A program made the translations under genes and the position numbers. A model generated the notes under the pieces. That model was not told the origin of the DNA. It was given only the letters and a program-made list of their open reading frames with translations, and did no database searches. Below are positions 9,077 to 17,776 of a stretch of 64,000 nucleotides of DNA, piece by piece (the stretch's first letter is position 1; each line of letters opens with the position of its first letter). Source of the stretch: Microbacterium halimionae (lineage in GTDB: Bacteria > Actinomycetota > Actinomycetes > Actinomycetales > Microbacteriaceae); assembly GCF_011761265.1 (NCBI RefSeq), contig NZ_JAAOZB010000002.1, positions 620,001 to 684,000 on the forward strand, read 5' to 3'.

Positions 9077-9289
9077 TCAAATACCTGAGACGCGAGAGAT
9101 GGCTTGTTCGAAGAGCTGGGAAAGCGCGGGTCCTGCGAGTGCCCAGATGACGACCACGAGCCCTGCCGTCATCAGCGTGATGAGCACCCAGCCAGGCACA
9201 TCGCCACGTTCATCTCTGGCGGTGTCTCCCCACGATGAGCGAAGGCGCACAGCGATGCGGTGTGAAGTGGACGTTACAAGGTGGAGCAT
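9077..9289 (-). CDS. DUF4244 small membrane protein, Flp-pilin-like
   Basis: This 70-residue protein has one hydrophobic helix, GWVLITLMTAGLVVVIWALAG, after a charged stretch ERGDVP. It matches DUF4244, found in actinobacterial Tad loci between the TadC-like and TadE genes, and is the best candidate for the major pilin subunit here. A prepilin cleavage site is not obvious. Confidence 0.75.
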   Translation of the reverse strand: MLHLVTSTSHRIAVRLRSSWGDTARDERGDVPGWVLITLMTAGLVVVIWALAGPALSQLFEQAISRVSGI

Positions 9290-9315
9290 GAGCGATTCCT
9301 TTCGGTCTTGCGCGG

Positions 9316-10254
9316 TCAGGAGAGACCCAAACGAAGGATGACGATCCCGGGAAAGACAGCGAAGAGCACACTGAGCGGCAGGATGAGGAACACGAGCGGA
9401 ATGAGCATTCCAATTTCCTTGCGTCCGGCTTGCTCGATGAGGCTGCGCTTCGCTTGCTCACGTGCATCGTTCGCTTGAGATTGAAGGACGTGTGCGAGCG
9501 GCGCCCCGCGATCAATGGCCGAGACGATGTGATCGATGCTGCGCCCGAGGGCGGGATGATTTGCTCGCCGTGCGAGTTCAGTCAGTGAGTCAGCGAGCGA
9601 GGACCCTGTGCCGACGGCAAGGGTTGCGGTTTCAATCTCGGTGGCAAGTTCGCCAGCACCGGTATTGCCGACACGTTTGAGTGAATCGAAGAGACCCTCA
9701 CCGGCTGAAACGCACAGCGCGAGAAACTCCAGCACTGTGGGGAGTTCTGACCCGATGCGAGCGGTGCGTGCTTTTGCGGCTCGCGAGAGAAGTATGTCGC
9801 TGATGAAAACTCCTCCAGCACCGCCGAATGCTGGGAGCGCTAGTGTGGCTAGGTTGAACTGCCCCATCAGAGAGAGCGCAACGATGGCCAGAGCGCCAAC
9901 AGTGCACCCGGCGAGTACCGCTGAGAGCTGGCGGACGCGATAGGTCGGAACGTCGATGTGCCAACCTGCACTTCGGAGCCTTCTGGTGATGTTGCTCGAC
10001 CCGCCGATCAGTACATCGAGTCGACTGCGTGCCCCCTGCCATGCACCTGCCAATGAGGTGGGGCGCGATGCGAGGGGAGTTAGCCCTAGGGGATCAGCGA
10101 CATCCCGGATATAGGGCGCAATACGACGACTAAGACTGGGAGCACCCCACCGCGGCGATGCGGCTACGACGCAGCAGACACCCGCCCCGAAAGCTGCTCC
10201 GAGAATCACTGACAGCGCGAGGCTCGTGGCGGTGAGTGGCATCATGCGAGCCAC
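9316..10254 (-). CDS. tadC: TadC-like type II secretion F-family inner-membrane protein
   Basis: The 312-residue protein has two N-terminal membrane helices, a cytosolic F-domain with the stretch LPTVLEFLALCVSAGEGLFDSL near residue 160, and C-terminal helices (MLIPLVFLILPLSVLFAVFPG). It is a platform protein of the Tad pilus machine and partner of TadB. It overlaps tadB by 13 bases. Confidence 0.85.
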   Translation of the reverse strand: MARMMPLTATSLALSVILGAAFGAGVCCVVAASPRWGAPSLSRRIAPYIRDVADPLGLTPLASRPTSLAGAWQGARSRLDVLIGGSSNITRRLRSAGWHIDVPTYRVRQLSAVLAGCTVGALAIVALSLMGQFNLATLALPAFGGAGGVFISDILLSRAAKARTARIGSELPTVLEFLALCVSAGEGLFDSLKRVGNTGAGELATEIETATLAVGTGSSLADSLTELARRANHPALGRSIDHIVSAIDRGAPLAHVLQSQANDAREQAKRSLIEQAGRKEIGMLIPLVFLILPLSVLFAVFPGIVILRLGLS

Positions 10255-11102
10255 CGCCGATCATCTGGGAGGCGTCCGATCCGCAACATCAGGCGGAACG
10301 CGATCACTGACACGACAGCGCCGATGACTATGAGTCCGATGCCTTGAGGGCTCGAGTACGCGCTCGCCGCTTCTGGGCGAAACGCCAACAGGGTGAGAAC
10401 TACCCACGGCGCCACAACACCAAGCACAGCAGCGCCGCGCGTCCAGGACTGTCGGGCCTCCACTTCTGCGCGAAGGGCAGCATCGGCGCGAACAGAACTA
10501 CTGAGTGAGCGGAGGACCGGAACGAGTTCGGTTCCGCCCACCTGCCGTGCCATGCGAAGAGTCTCGATAATGCGGTCGGCTGCGGGGTCGGCAAGCGTCG
10601 CCTTCATGCGGAGAATGCTCGTATCGAAGTGGCCCGATGTATCCATATCGTTTTCAAATGCTCCGAACGCTGGGCGCAAAACATCAGGCGCTGAAAGCGA
10701 TAGAGCTCCGACGGCGGCGGGGAGGGACATACCTGACCGCACCGATGCGATGAGAAGGTCGCAAACATCGGGCCACATGCTGCGACGCGCACGTATGCGC
10801 TTTTCGCGGCGGGTGCGCAGCCACGCGGCGGGCGCGAAAACCCCGGCAATGCCGGCAAGAAGTGACACGACAGCAACCGGAATTATCAACCAAGCCGCTG
10901 CCGAGGCGAGGATGCCAGTAGCCGCAGACGCGACGAACAATGCCCGCTGATCGGCGTGGGCGAAGCCCGCTTCGTCGAGAAGTCGGCTTGCTCGCGACTC
11001 TCGTGCGCGCTCGGCAGATGGAGCTTCGCGCGCGGGCCACACCCACGGCGAGAGCGCGAGCAGGATGCCGGCGGCCAACACCGCTCCCAACAACGCTGTC
11101 AT
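10242..11102 (-). CDS. tadB: TadB-like type II secretion F-family inner-membrane protein
   Basis: The 286-residue protein has paired membrane helices near the N- and C-terminus and a central F-domain (MWPDVCDLLIASVRSGMSLPAAV, near residue 110). With TadC it should form the inner-membrane platform contacted by the TadA ATPase. ATG overlaps the tadA stop (ATGA), implying coupled translation. Confidence 0.85.
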   Translation of the reverse strand: MTALLGAVLAAGILLALSPWVWPAREAPSAERARESRASRLLDEAGFAHADQRALFVASAATGILASAAAWLIIPVAVVSLLAGIAGVFAPAAWLRTRREKRIRARRSMWPDVCDLLIASVRSGMSLPAAVGALSLSAPDVLRPAFGAFENDMDTSGHFDTSILRMKATLADPAADRIIETLRMARQVGGTELVPVLRSLSSSVRADAALRAEVEARQSWTRGAAVLGVVAPWVVLTLLAFRPEAASAYSSPQGIGLIVIGAVVSVIAFRLMLRIGRLPDDRRWLA

Positions 11103-12271
11103 GCCGCTGGCTTTCGATAAAGCGTCCGCGCCTCGATTTCACCGGCGACAATATGCCCTGTCGGGGCAACGATCTCGCTGACGCAGCGCTCGCCGCTGGA
11201 GCGCCGCTCGCAATGAACGACGACATCGACGCTGGACGCAACGGCAGGCATGACAAACCCGGCATCGATGTTGCGTCCGGCAAGCAAGGGGAGTGCAGTG
11301 AGCTTTCGTAGTGCGTCGCGTGGTGAGTTCGCGTGCACGGTCGCAGCTCCGGGCACACCTGTATTGAGCGCGAGTACGAGATCGAGCGCTTCTGCGTCAC
11401 GGACTTCGCCGACGACAATGCGGTCGGGGCGCATGCGGAGCGCCTCTTTCACGAGCCTTCGGAGAGCGACTTCTCCCGTGCCTTCCAAGCTCGGTTGCCG
11501 ACCCTGCAACGAGACAAGGTCTGGCGCATCGATTGCGAGCTCGAATGTCTCCTCAACCGTCACGATGCGTTGCGACGTTGCACACGCTGCGATGAGGGCT
11601 CCGAGCAGAGTGGTCTTTCCGGAGTGCGTGGCGCCCGAGACGATCACACTTTTCCCCTTGAGCATCGCGGTTTCAAGGAGGGAAGACACCTGCTCGGGAA
11701 ACGAGCCCGCATTAACCAGATCGTCAAGCTCTCGATATGCGGGCAGGAACTTCCGAATGTTCACGGCCCAGTGGCGCCGCGTGATGTCCGGGATAACGAC
11801 GTGGAGCCGGCTGCCGTCGGGGAGTGACGCGTCTACGAACGGTTGGCTGAGGTCTACGCGTCTGCCGGTGGTGTGCAGCATCCGTTCGACGAGGTCATGG
11901 ACGGCTGAGTCGGTGAGCGTCACGGGCAGACGCTCAGAGACTCCCCGGCGGGCAGCAAAAACACGGTCGGGGCGATTGAGCCAGATTTCTTCGACCTCGG
12001 GATCATCAAGGTATGGCTGCAGGGGTCCAAACCCTGAGACGGCGGCCAGTACGTCGCGCACAAGTGCCGCTTCATCATCGATTGTCGCTGTGCCGTGGGC
12101 TAGCGCGAGATCGTTGTGGCGTCGCACTTCGGCGTGAGCAACCCGACGCGCGGTGTCGGGATCGCGCGCCGGGTCGGTCCTGTCGCCACGCAAGCGATCT
12201 CGCACGCGCTCAGCGACGGTCACCGAGGCAGAAGGGCCTGGCAAAGAAAAAGCTGGCGACATGCGCAGCAT
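11099..12271 (-). CDS. tadA: TadA/CpaF-type pilus assembly ATPase
   Basis: This is the cytosolic secretion ATPase that powers Tad pilus assembly. The 390-residue protein has an N-terminal domain, the Walker A GATHSGKT at residues 213-220, an acidic Walker B region (RIVVGEVRDAEALDLV) and a histidine box near TVHANSPRDAL. It is the first gene of the operon. No TadZ/septum-site-like gene or prepilin peptidase lies next to it, unlike many Tad loci. The start may be the ATG at 12271 or the second ATG three codons on. Confidence 0.88.
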   Translation of the reverse strand: MLRMSPAFSLPGPSASVTVAERVRDRLRGDRTDPARDPDTARRVAHAEVRRHNDLALAHGTATIDDEAALVRDVLAAVSGFGPLQPYLDDPEVEEIWLNRPDRVFAARRGVSERLPVTLTDSAVHDLVERMLHTTGRRVDLSQPFVDASLPDGSRLHVVIPDITRRHWAVNIRKFLPAYRELDDLVNAGSFPEQVSSLLETAMLKGKSVIVSGATHSGKTTLLGALIAACATSQRIVTVEETFELAIDAPDLVSLQGRQPSLEGTGEVALRRLVKEALRMRPDRIVVGEVRDAEALDLVLALNTGVPGAATVHANSPRDALRKLTALPLLAGRNIDAGFVMPAVASSVDVVVHCERRSSGERCVSEIVAPTGHIVAGEIEARTLYRKPAA

Positions 12272-12367
12272 CCTGACAATCGGATGCCGTCACGCGCTGA
12301 AGTTATCCACAGTCTTTGATCAGCGGGCGAATGTGCGTGCGGGCTCGGGCCCGGCGCAGATCCGCGT

Positions 12368-12373
12368 TAGTCT
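12368..12373 (+). promoter_or_regulatory. -10 box TAGTCT of a leaderless prfB mRNA
   Basis: TAGTCT ends 8 bases before the prfB ATG at 12382, and no Shine-Dalgarno sequence is present. Confidence 0.6.
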
Positions 12374-12381
12374 GAACTGTC

Positions 12382-13491
12382 ATGCTCGAAATCGATCTCT
12401 CCGCCGACATCCAGGCCTTGCGCTCCACCTTCAACGACATCAAGAGCGTTGTAGATGTGGCGTCGCTGCGCACCGAGATTGAACGACTGTCTGAAGCGGC
12501 GGGTGTTCCCGACCTCTGGGACGATCCTGAGTCGGCTCAGAAAGTGACGAGCGCGCTGAGCCACCGTCAGAGCGAACTTGCTCGCATCGAAAGCCTCGAG
12601 CGTCGACTCGACGACCTCGAAGTGCTCATCGAGCTCGCCAATGAAATGGGCGATGAAGACTCGGCCGACGAGGCTCGTAAGGAGCTCGCCGAGATCGTCG
12701 ATGTCATCGGCCAGCTCGAAGTGCAGACGCTGCTCGACGGTGAATACGATGCCCGTCCGGCTGTCATCACTATTCGTTCGGGAGCGGGCGGCGTCGATGC
12801 TGCCGACTTCGCCGAAATGCTCCTGCGCATGTATCTCCGTTGGGCCGAGCAGCACAACTACTCAACGACTGTCATGGACACGTCGTACGCCGAAGAAGCG
12901 GGCATCAAGTCGGCTACATTCGAGGTCGATGCGCCCTACGCGTTCGGAACTCTCAGCGTCGAAGCCGGTACCCACCGGCTTGTGCGCATGAGCCCGTTCG
13001 GTGCCGCTGGCAAGCGTCAGACGTCGTTTGCGGCCGTCGAAGTCATTCCGCTCATGGAAGAGGCTGTCGCCGTCGACGTTCCCGAGGGCGATATTCGCGT
13101 AGACGTTTTCAGGTCGTCAGGTCCTGGCGGACAGTCGGTCAACACGACCGACTCAGCTGTGCGCATCACGCACCTTCCGACCGGCATCGTCGTTTCGATG
13201 CAGAACGAGAAGAGCCAGATCCAGAACCGGGCCGCAGCTCTTCGCGTGTTGCAGTCTCGCCTTTTGCTGCTACAAAAAGAGCAAGAAGCCGCAACGAAGA
13301 AAGAACTCGCGGGAACGATCACCGCGAGCTGGGGCGACCAGATGCGCTCGTACGTGCTCGCGCCCTACCAAATGGTCAAAGACCTCCGCACCGACTACGA
13401 GGTCAACAACCCGAGCGCCGTGTTCGATGGCGATCTCGACGGGTTTATTGCTGCTGGCATCCGTTGGCGCAAGCGTCGCGACGACGACTGA
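12382..13491 (+). CDS. prfB: peptide chain release factor 2
   Basis: RF2 terminates translation at UGA and UAA. The 369-residue protein shows the RF2 tripeptide SPF (in [14 protein letters not shown]) and the catalytic GGQ ([13 protein letters not shown]). The frame is continuous: there is no in-frame TGA near codon 25, so the autoregulatory frameshift known from E. coli prfB is absent. ftsE-ftsX-smpB follow, a classic actinobacterial order. Confidence 0.96.
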   Translation: MLEIDLSADIQALRSTFNDIKSVVDVASLRTEIERLSEAAGVPDLWDDPESAQKVTSALSHRQSELARIESLERRLDDLEVLIELANEMGDEDSADEARKELAEIVDVIGQLEVQTLLDGEYDARPAVITIRSGAGGVDAADFAEMLLRMYLRWAEQHNYSTTVMDTSYAEEAGIKSATFEVDAPYAFGTLSVEAGTHRLVRMSPFGAAGKRQTSFAAVEVIPLMEEAVAVDVPEGDIRVDVFRSSGPGGQSVNTTDSAVRITHLPTGIVVSMQNEKSQIQNRAAALRVLQSRLLLLQKEQEAATKKELAGTITASWGDQMRSYVLAPYQMVKDLRTDYEVNNPSAVFDGDLDGFIAAGIRWRKRRDDD

Positions 13492-13601
13492 GAAGTGCCG
13501 GTCGGGTTCGCGCCGCGACCGATTTTCACAGGCGACACGCATACCGGCGCGCCGTGAGCTTTCCCACCGATCACCCGGTGCGAGCTTAGGCTGACACAGC
13601 C

Positions 13602-14579
13602 ATGATCCGGTTTGAAAATGTCACTAAGCGGTATCGCGGCACCTCTCGTCCCGCGTTGAATAACGTCGACTTCGAGGTGCAACGCGGAGAGTTCGTGTTC
13701 CTCGTGGGAGCTTCGGGGTCGGGAAAGTCGTCGTGTTTGCGGCTTATCCTCCGCGAAGATGCCCCCTCTGAGGGGCGTGTCGTCGTGCTCGGTCGCGACC
13801 TTCGCTCGCTCTCGAACCGCAAAGTTCCCTACTTTCGTCGTCACATCGGCTCGGTGTTTCAGGACTTCCGCCTGCTGCCGAACAAGACAGTCTTCCAAAA
13901 CGTTGCGTTCACCCTTCAGGTGATTGGCGCGTCACGCGGATTCATCCAGCAGGCTGTTCCCGAGGCGCTTGCGCTCGTAGGGCTCGACGGCAAACAGAAG
14001 CGGATGCCGCACGAACTTTCCGGTGGTGAGCAACAGCGTGTCGCCATCGCGCGCGCGCTGGTGAACCGTCCGCAGGTGCTGCTCGCCGATGAGCCAACCG
14101 GAAACCTTGACCCCGCGACATCCGTCGACATCATGCAGCTACTCGCTCGCATCAACGCCGGAGGCACGACAGTCGTCATGGCCACCCACGAAGCGAGCTT
14201 CGTGGACCAGATGCGTCGACGTGTGATCGAGCTGAGCAACGGTGACATCGTGCGCGACGAGCGCCACGGTGGCTACGGAGACATTTCGGGTGTTCCGAAG
14301 CTTGCTCCGCAGGCGGAGAAGGGTGCGGCATCCGTTGCTGCGCTGACTGCCGTGCTCGAGCTGCAGCGGGAAATCGTCGAAACCGGTGAGATTGAGCCGC
14401 TCGTCATCGACGCTGCGGTCGATGCTGCGGCTCGTGCTGCCTACTCTGCAACGAACGAAAATGAAGCTGTCGATGCATCGGCCGCAGCCCAAGACGCCGG
14501 CGTCGATATCGCCGAGCTGGGGCTAGCCGATCGGCTTGGATTAGAGAAGAACGACGACGAAGTGGGACCAACGCGATGA
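13602..14579 (+). CDS. ftsE: cell division ATP-binding protein FtsE with C-terminal extension
   Basis: FtsE is the ATPase of the FtsEX complex that activates cell-wall hydrolases at the septum. Walker A GASGSGKSS is at residues 36-44, the signature LSGGEQQR near 143, followed by LLADEPTGNLDP and the switch MATHEASF. Canonical FtsE is about 225-230 residues; this protein has 325. The extra ~95 residues are acidic and alanine-rich (DAAVDAAARAA, EAVDASAAAQDAG). A TAGGCT box ends 9 bases before the ATG. It overlaps ftsX by 4 bases. Confidence 0.95.
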   Translation: MIRFENVTKRYRGTSRPALNNVDFEVQRGEFVFLVGASGSGKSSCLRLILREDAPSEGRVVVLGRDLRSLSNRKVPYFRRHIGSVFQDFRLLPNKTVFQNVAFTLQVIGASRGFIQQAVPEALALVGLDGKQKRMPHELSGGEQQRVAIARALVNRPQVLLADEPTGNLDPATSVDIMQLLARINAGGTTVVMATHEASFVDQMRRRVIELSNGDIVRDERHGGYGDISGVPKLAPQAEKGAASVAALTAVLELQREIVETGEIEPLVIDAAVDAAARAAYSATNENEAVDASAAAQDAGVDIAELGLADRLGLEKNDDEVGPTR

Positions 14580-15490
14580 GGCTCGGTCTCGTTCTTTCGG
14601 AAGCCTTCGGCGGACTCCGCCGCAACATCTCGATGGTGATCTCGGTCATTTTGGTGACTTTTGTCTCGTTGACTTTCGTCGGCTCGGCGATGTTGATGCA
14701 GATGCAGATCGGCCAGATGCGTGATTACTGGATTGATCGTGCGCAGGTTGCCGTGTACATGTGCACTTCAGTATCGACTGCAGCGACGTGCACAGACGGA
14801 GCAGCTGACGAAGATCAGCTCCAGGCGGTGCGCGACCAGCTTGATGGTGCGGCACTCGCTCCGCTTATCCGTGACTACGACTTCCAGACGAACGATGAAG
14901 CGTATGACGAAGCCATCCAGCAGCTTGGCGAAGAGTACGAGGGCATCATCACGCCCGAGCAGCTCAACGCCACGTTCTGGATCAACCTCGTAGACCAGAC
15001 CCAGTCGGACGTGCTTTCTGAGGCATTCAGCGGCATGGATGGCGTCGAAGAAGTGCAAGACCAGATGCAGTATCTGGAGCCTCTTTTCTCTGCCCTCACC
15101 GTCGCAACATATATTGCGGTCGGCATCGCCGGTCTGATGCTTATCGCCGCGGTGCTCTTGATCGCGACGACAATTCGGCTCTCTGCTTTTGCTCGGCGAA
15201 AAGAGCTTGGCATCATGCGGCTCGTTGGTGCATCCAACCGTTTCATCCAGACGCCCTTCATCCTTGAAGGTGTGTTTGCAGCGCTCATCGGTTCAGCTCT
15301 CGCGAGCGTTGCTGTGTGGGGGATCGTAAACGTGGGGGTTGACGACTACCTGCGAAGTCGAATTACCTTCGTTACGACGTGGGTGAGCGGGCCTGAACTT
15401 GCCATCGTGATTCCGGTGATCATCGTGATCGGCGTCGTGTTGGCAGCATTCTCTGCTGGCTTCGCTATCCGGCGGTGGCTGCGCGCCTAG
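14576..15490 (+). CDS. ftsX: cell division protein FtsX
   Basis: FtsX is the membrane partner of FtsE. The 304-residue protein has one N-terminal helix, an extracytoplasmic domain (about residues 45-170, with Cys residues in YMCTSVSTAATCTDG) and three C-terminal helices with the FtsX stretch ARRKELGIMRLVGASNRFI. The ATGA overlap with ftsE indicates coupled translation. The extracytoplasmic domain is where hydrolase partners such as RipC/PcsB-type enzymes bind in relatives. Confidence 0.95.
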   Translation: MRLGLVLSEAFGGLRRNISMVISVILVTFVSLTFVGSAMLMQMQIGQMRDYWIDRAQVAVYMCTSVSTAATCTDGAADEDQLQAVRDQLDGAALAPLIRDYDFQTNDEAYDEAIQQLGEEYEGIITPEQLNATFWINLVDQTQSDVLSEAFSGMDGVEEVQDQMQYLEPLFSALTVATYIAVGIAGLMLIAAVLLIATTIRLSAFARRKELGIMRLVGASNRFIQTPFILEGVFAALIGSALASVAVWGIVNVGVDDYLRSRITFVTTWVSGPELAIVIPVIIVIGVVLAAFSAGFAIRRWLRA

Positions 15491-15531
15491 CCACGGCTCT
15501 CAGGGCAGTGCGGATGCCGTGTTGTCACTGA

Positions 15532-15537
15532 TAGACT
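15532..15537 (+). promoter_or_regulatory. -10 box TAGACT upstream of smpB
   Basis: TAGACT lies about 45 bases before the smpB ATG, so this mRNA has a leader, unlike several neighbours. TTGGAG precedes the ATG as a ribosome binding site. Confidence 0.5.
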
Positions 15538-15582
15538 GACCGGCTGCTGCATGGTCGGTGCGGCGAGGATTTTGGAGTCGGT

Positions 15583-16059
15583 ATGCCTAGGGAACGCGGC
15601 GAGAAGGTCATCGCAACCAACCGTCGCGCGCGCCATGAGTACAACATCGAGAAGACCTACGAGGCCGGCATGGTCTTGACCGGCACGGAGGTCAAGTCGC
15701 TACGCCAAGGGCGCGCCAATCTTTCCGACGGATACGCGTACGTGGATGGCGGAGAGATCTTTCTCGACTCCGTGCACATCCCGGAATACTCGCAGGGGCA
15801 CTGGACGAATCACGCTTCTAAACGTGTGCGTAAGTTGCTGTTGCACAAAGAAGAGATCGTCAAGATCTCACATGCAGTTTCAGCCGGTGGCTACACGCTC
15901 GTGCCGCTGAAGCTTTACTTCTCGGATGGCCGCGCGAAGGTAGAAATTGCTATCGCGAAGGGTAAGCACGAGTGGGACAAGCGTCAGACTCTTCGCGAGC
16001 GTCAAGACAAGCGTGAAGCTGAGCGCGCTATGCGCACTCGCAACCGCATGGGTGACTAA
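15583..16059 (+). CDS. smpB: SsrA-binding protein SmpB
   Basis: SmpB binds tmRNA and brings it to stalled ribosomes. The 158-residue protein contains [11 protein letters not shown] near the N-terminus, the [19 protein letters not shown] block and a basic C-terminal tail ([13 protein letters not shown]) that enters the decoding site. ATG at 15583 is preceded by TTGGAG. The tmRNA gene is 0.8 kb downstream, separated by one gene on the other strand. Confidence 0.96.
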   Translation: MPRERGEKVIATNRRARHEYNIEKTYEAGMVLTGTEVKSLRQGRANLSDGYAYVDGGEIFLDSVHIPEYSQGHWTNHASKRVRKLLLHKEEIVKISHAVSAGGYTLVPLKLYFSDGRAKVEIAIAKGKHEWDKRQTLRERQDKREAERAMRTRNRMGD

Positions 16060-16072
16060 CGCTAGTTTTCGT

Positions 16073-16738
16073 TCACGACGCGCGGAAGCGGGCGTCGACT
16101 GTGGTCGCGACCACGATGTCGTCTGGGCGAAGAGCGAGGCCTTGAGATGAGGCATCCGCAGCCATTGCACGCATTCCGTACACGGCAGTGGGCGGGGAGG
16201 GCGTGGCGGGGGCGTCAGAGAGCATTCCACTGTCGGCAACCTCCATCGCAATGACGGACGAAAGTCCGAGCGCTTCGGCGTAAGCCTTCGCGCGTGCGAC
16301 AGCGACCGATACAGCGCGTTCCGCAGCGTCGGACTCTGCTCGGGCTGCCGAGGCGGACTCCAGTCGCCAAACCACGCTTTCGACCGACACGGCGTCGAGG
16401 GTGGATATCTCTTCAATCCATGACGACAGCTCAGCCGCAGCAACGAAAACCACGGTGAACTGAATTGAGGCGTGGTGCACGAGATCTGATCGCTGACCTT
16501 CACCGATCCAAGGGCGATCTGACCAGACTGCAATACGTTCGCTCGTCCAATGAGACACTGAGCCGGACTTCTGACGATGCTCGAGAGCTGTGCTAATCGG
16601 AGAGGCTTGAGCGGTGGCGTCGTCGACAACTGCGGCGCGCTCTCGTCCTTCGGTGTGAACAGCGATGCGTACAACACCTTCTTGCGGCGCGTACCGGTCT
16701 TCGTGTTCACCGCGGACGGTGATGATGACGTTGCTCAT
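16073..16738 (-). CDS. SIMPL domain (DUF541) protein
   Basis: The 221-residue protein begins NVIITVRGEHEDRYAPQEGVVRIAV and carries the DUF541/SIMPL fold signature, including RAKAYAEALGL in the C-terminal half. No signal peptide is visible, so it is probably cytosolic. The function is unknown; family members are linked to envelope stress or oxidative stress. ATG at 16738 is preferred over the GTG at 16744 because a TAGGCT box lies 7 bases from the former and only 1 base from the latter. Confidence 0.8.
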   Translation of the reverse strand: MSNVIITVRGEHEDRYAPQEGVVRIAVHTEGRERAAVVDDATAQASPISTALEHRQKSGSVSHWTSERIAVWSDRPWIGEGQRSDLVHHASIQFTVVFVAAAELSSWIEEISTLDAVSVESVVWRLESASAARAESDAAERAVSVAVARAKAYAEALGLSSVIAMEVADSGMLSDAPATPSPPTAVYGMRAMAADASSQGLALRPDDIVVATTVDARFRAS

Positions 16739-16745
16739 GTTCACG

Positions 16746-16751
16746 AGCCTA
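16746..16751 (-). promoter_or_regulatory. -10 box TAGGCT of a leaderless SIMPL-gene mRNA
   Basis: On the minus strand TAGGCT ends 7 bases before the ATG at 16738. It decides the start of that gene. Confidence 0.6.
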
Positions 16752-16791
16752 CGGTTATGCCTCGGGAATTCCGTAGCAACGGGATCCGTTG

Positions 16792-16797
16792 TAAGCT
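16792..16797 (+). promoter_or_regulatory. possible -10 box TAAGCT of the tmRNA gene
   Basis: TAAGCT is 75 bases upstream of the mature tmRNA 5' end, which would require 5' processing, normal for this RNA. A TAATTC nearer the gene (from 16831) is an alternative. Confidence 0.35.
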
Positions 16798-16872
16798 GTA
16801 AAGCTCGAACGTATTTAAGGTTCGAGTTGGTAATTCAACAGTGTGACAACGGCCCTTCGCAAGAAGGATCAC

Positions 16873-17240
16873 GGGGATGATCGGTTTCGACATCGCCTGC
16901 GAATCTGCGAGAAGCGGGCCGAGGATGCAGGGTTATCTCGAGAACGCTCCCTGCAAAAACTATAGTTGCCGATTCCAATCGCAACGACTTCGCCCTCGCT
17001 GCATAAGCGAGCCCGATAGTCCGTCAGACCGTGGGCGACCCCGCCACGGACCCTGGCGTCATTTAGGGGTCTTGCTGAACGGTGGCGTCTGGACGCCGTT
17101 CGGGACTTTTCCCAGGCTGGGCCCGTCGACTTAGGTGTCTGTGACAAATGTCGGGGCCGAGTAGAACGTCTTCACAGACTGCGCCCGGAGAAGCCCCAGA
17201 GACTCAGTGATGGACGGGGGTTCGATTCCCCCCATCTCCA
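16873..17240 (+). ncRNA. ssrA: tmRNA (transfer-messenger RNA)
   Basis: The 5' end GGGGATG pairs with CATCTCC at 17233-17239 to form the acceptor stem, and the T arm GGGGGTTCGATTCCCCCC precedes the 3' end. The resume codon GCC at 16968 follows the conserved CTATAGTT context. The tag reads ADSNRNDFALAA and ends at TAA (17004-17006). The 3' CCA is not encoded. SmpB is encoded just upstream, and together they rescue stalled ribosomes and mark the truncated protein for proteolysis. Confidence 0.95.
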
Positions 17241-17342
17241 CGCAGCCGTTGTCACGCAAGTGAAAGTCCCATTCGTCGTGAAACTATGCGGAGGATGGGA
17301 TTTTTTCTTGTGCGAAGCGCGAACAGCCGTAACACTGAGCAC

Positions 17343-17660
17343 ATGATTATCGTTACGACCAATGACGTCCCTGGCCACTCCATCACCAACGTGGTCGGCG
17401 AGGTGTTCGGACTCACCGTCCGCTCACGCCACATCGGCTCCAACATTGGCGCGTCGTTCAAGGCACTTGCCGGAGGAGAGCTGAAGGGGATCACCCAGCT
17501 TCTCCACGAAACGCGTGATGAGGCACTATCGCGTCTAGCCGCTGAGGCGACCAGCAAGGGCGCCAACGCTGTCGTCGCTTTTCGCTTCGAGACCAACGAC
17601 TACGGCGACGGCGGTGGCGTCGAGGTGTGTGCATACGGCACCGCAGTCACCATTAGCTGA
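17343..17660 (+). CDS. YbjQ/UPF0145 family protein
   Basis: The 105-residue protein starts MIIVTTNDVPG and contains RSRHIGSNIGASFKALAGGELKG and the ANAVVAFRFET strand, typical of the YbjQ (DUF74) family, which forms pentamers and has been called heavy-metal-binding-like. The cellular function is unknown. The ATG at 17343 fits the family start; the longer frame from 17286 adds residues not seen in relatives. Confidence 0.85.
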   Translation: MIIVTTNDVPGHSITNVVGEVFGLTVRSRHIGSNIGASFKALAGGELKGITQLLHETRDEALSRLAAEATSKGANAVVAFRFETNDYGDGGGVEVCAYGTAVTIS

Positions 17661-17776
17661 CGTCACACCGACGTTCGCCCAGGAACCCCTGCTAGCTTTC
17701 GCGGGCTGGCACTTTGCTTGCGTCAGGGAAGACACGTCACGATTGTCGCCTCCTCTGGGTTCTTCAGAGGAGCATC

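Noticed and set aside
12382..12480. Programmed +1 frameshift in prfB
   Set aside because: The frame is continuous through codon 30 with no in-frame TGA, so the E. coli-type autoregulation is absent; prfB without a frameshift is common in this phylum.
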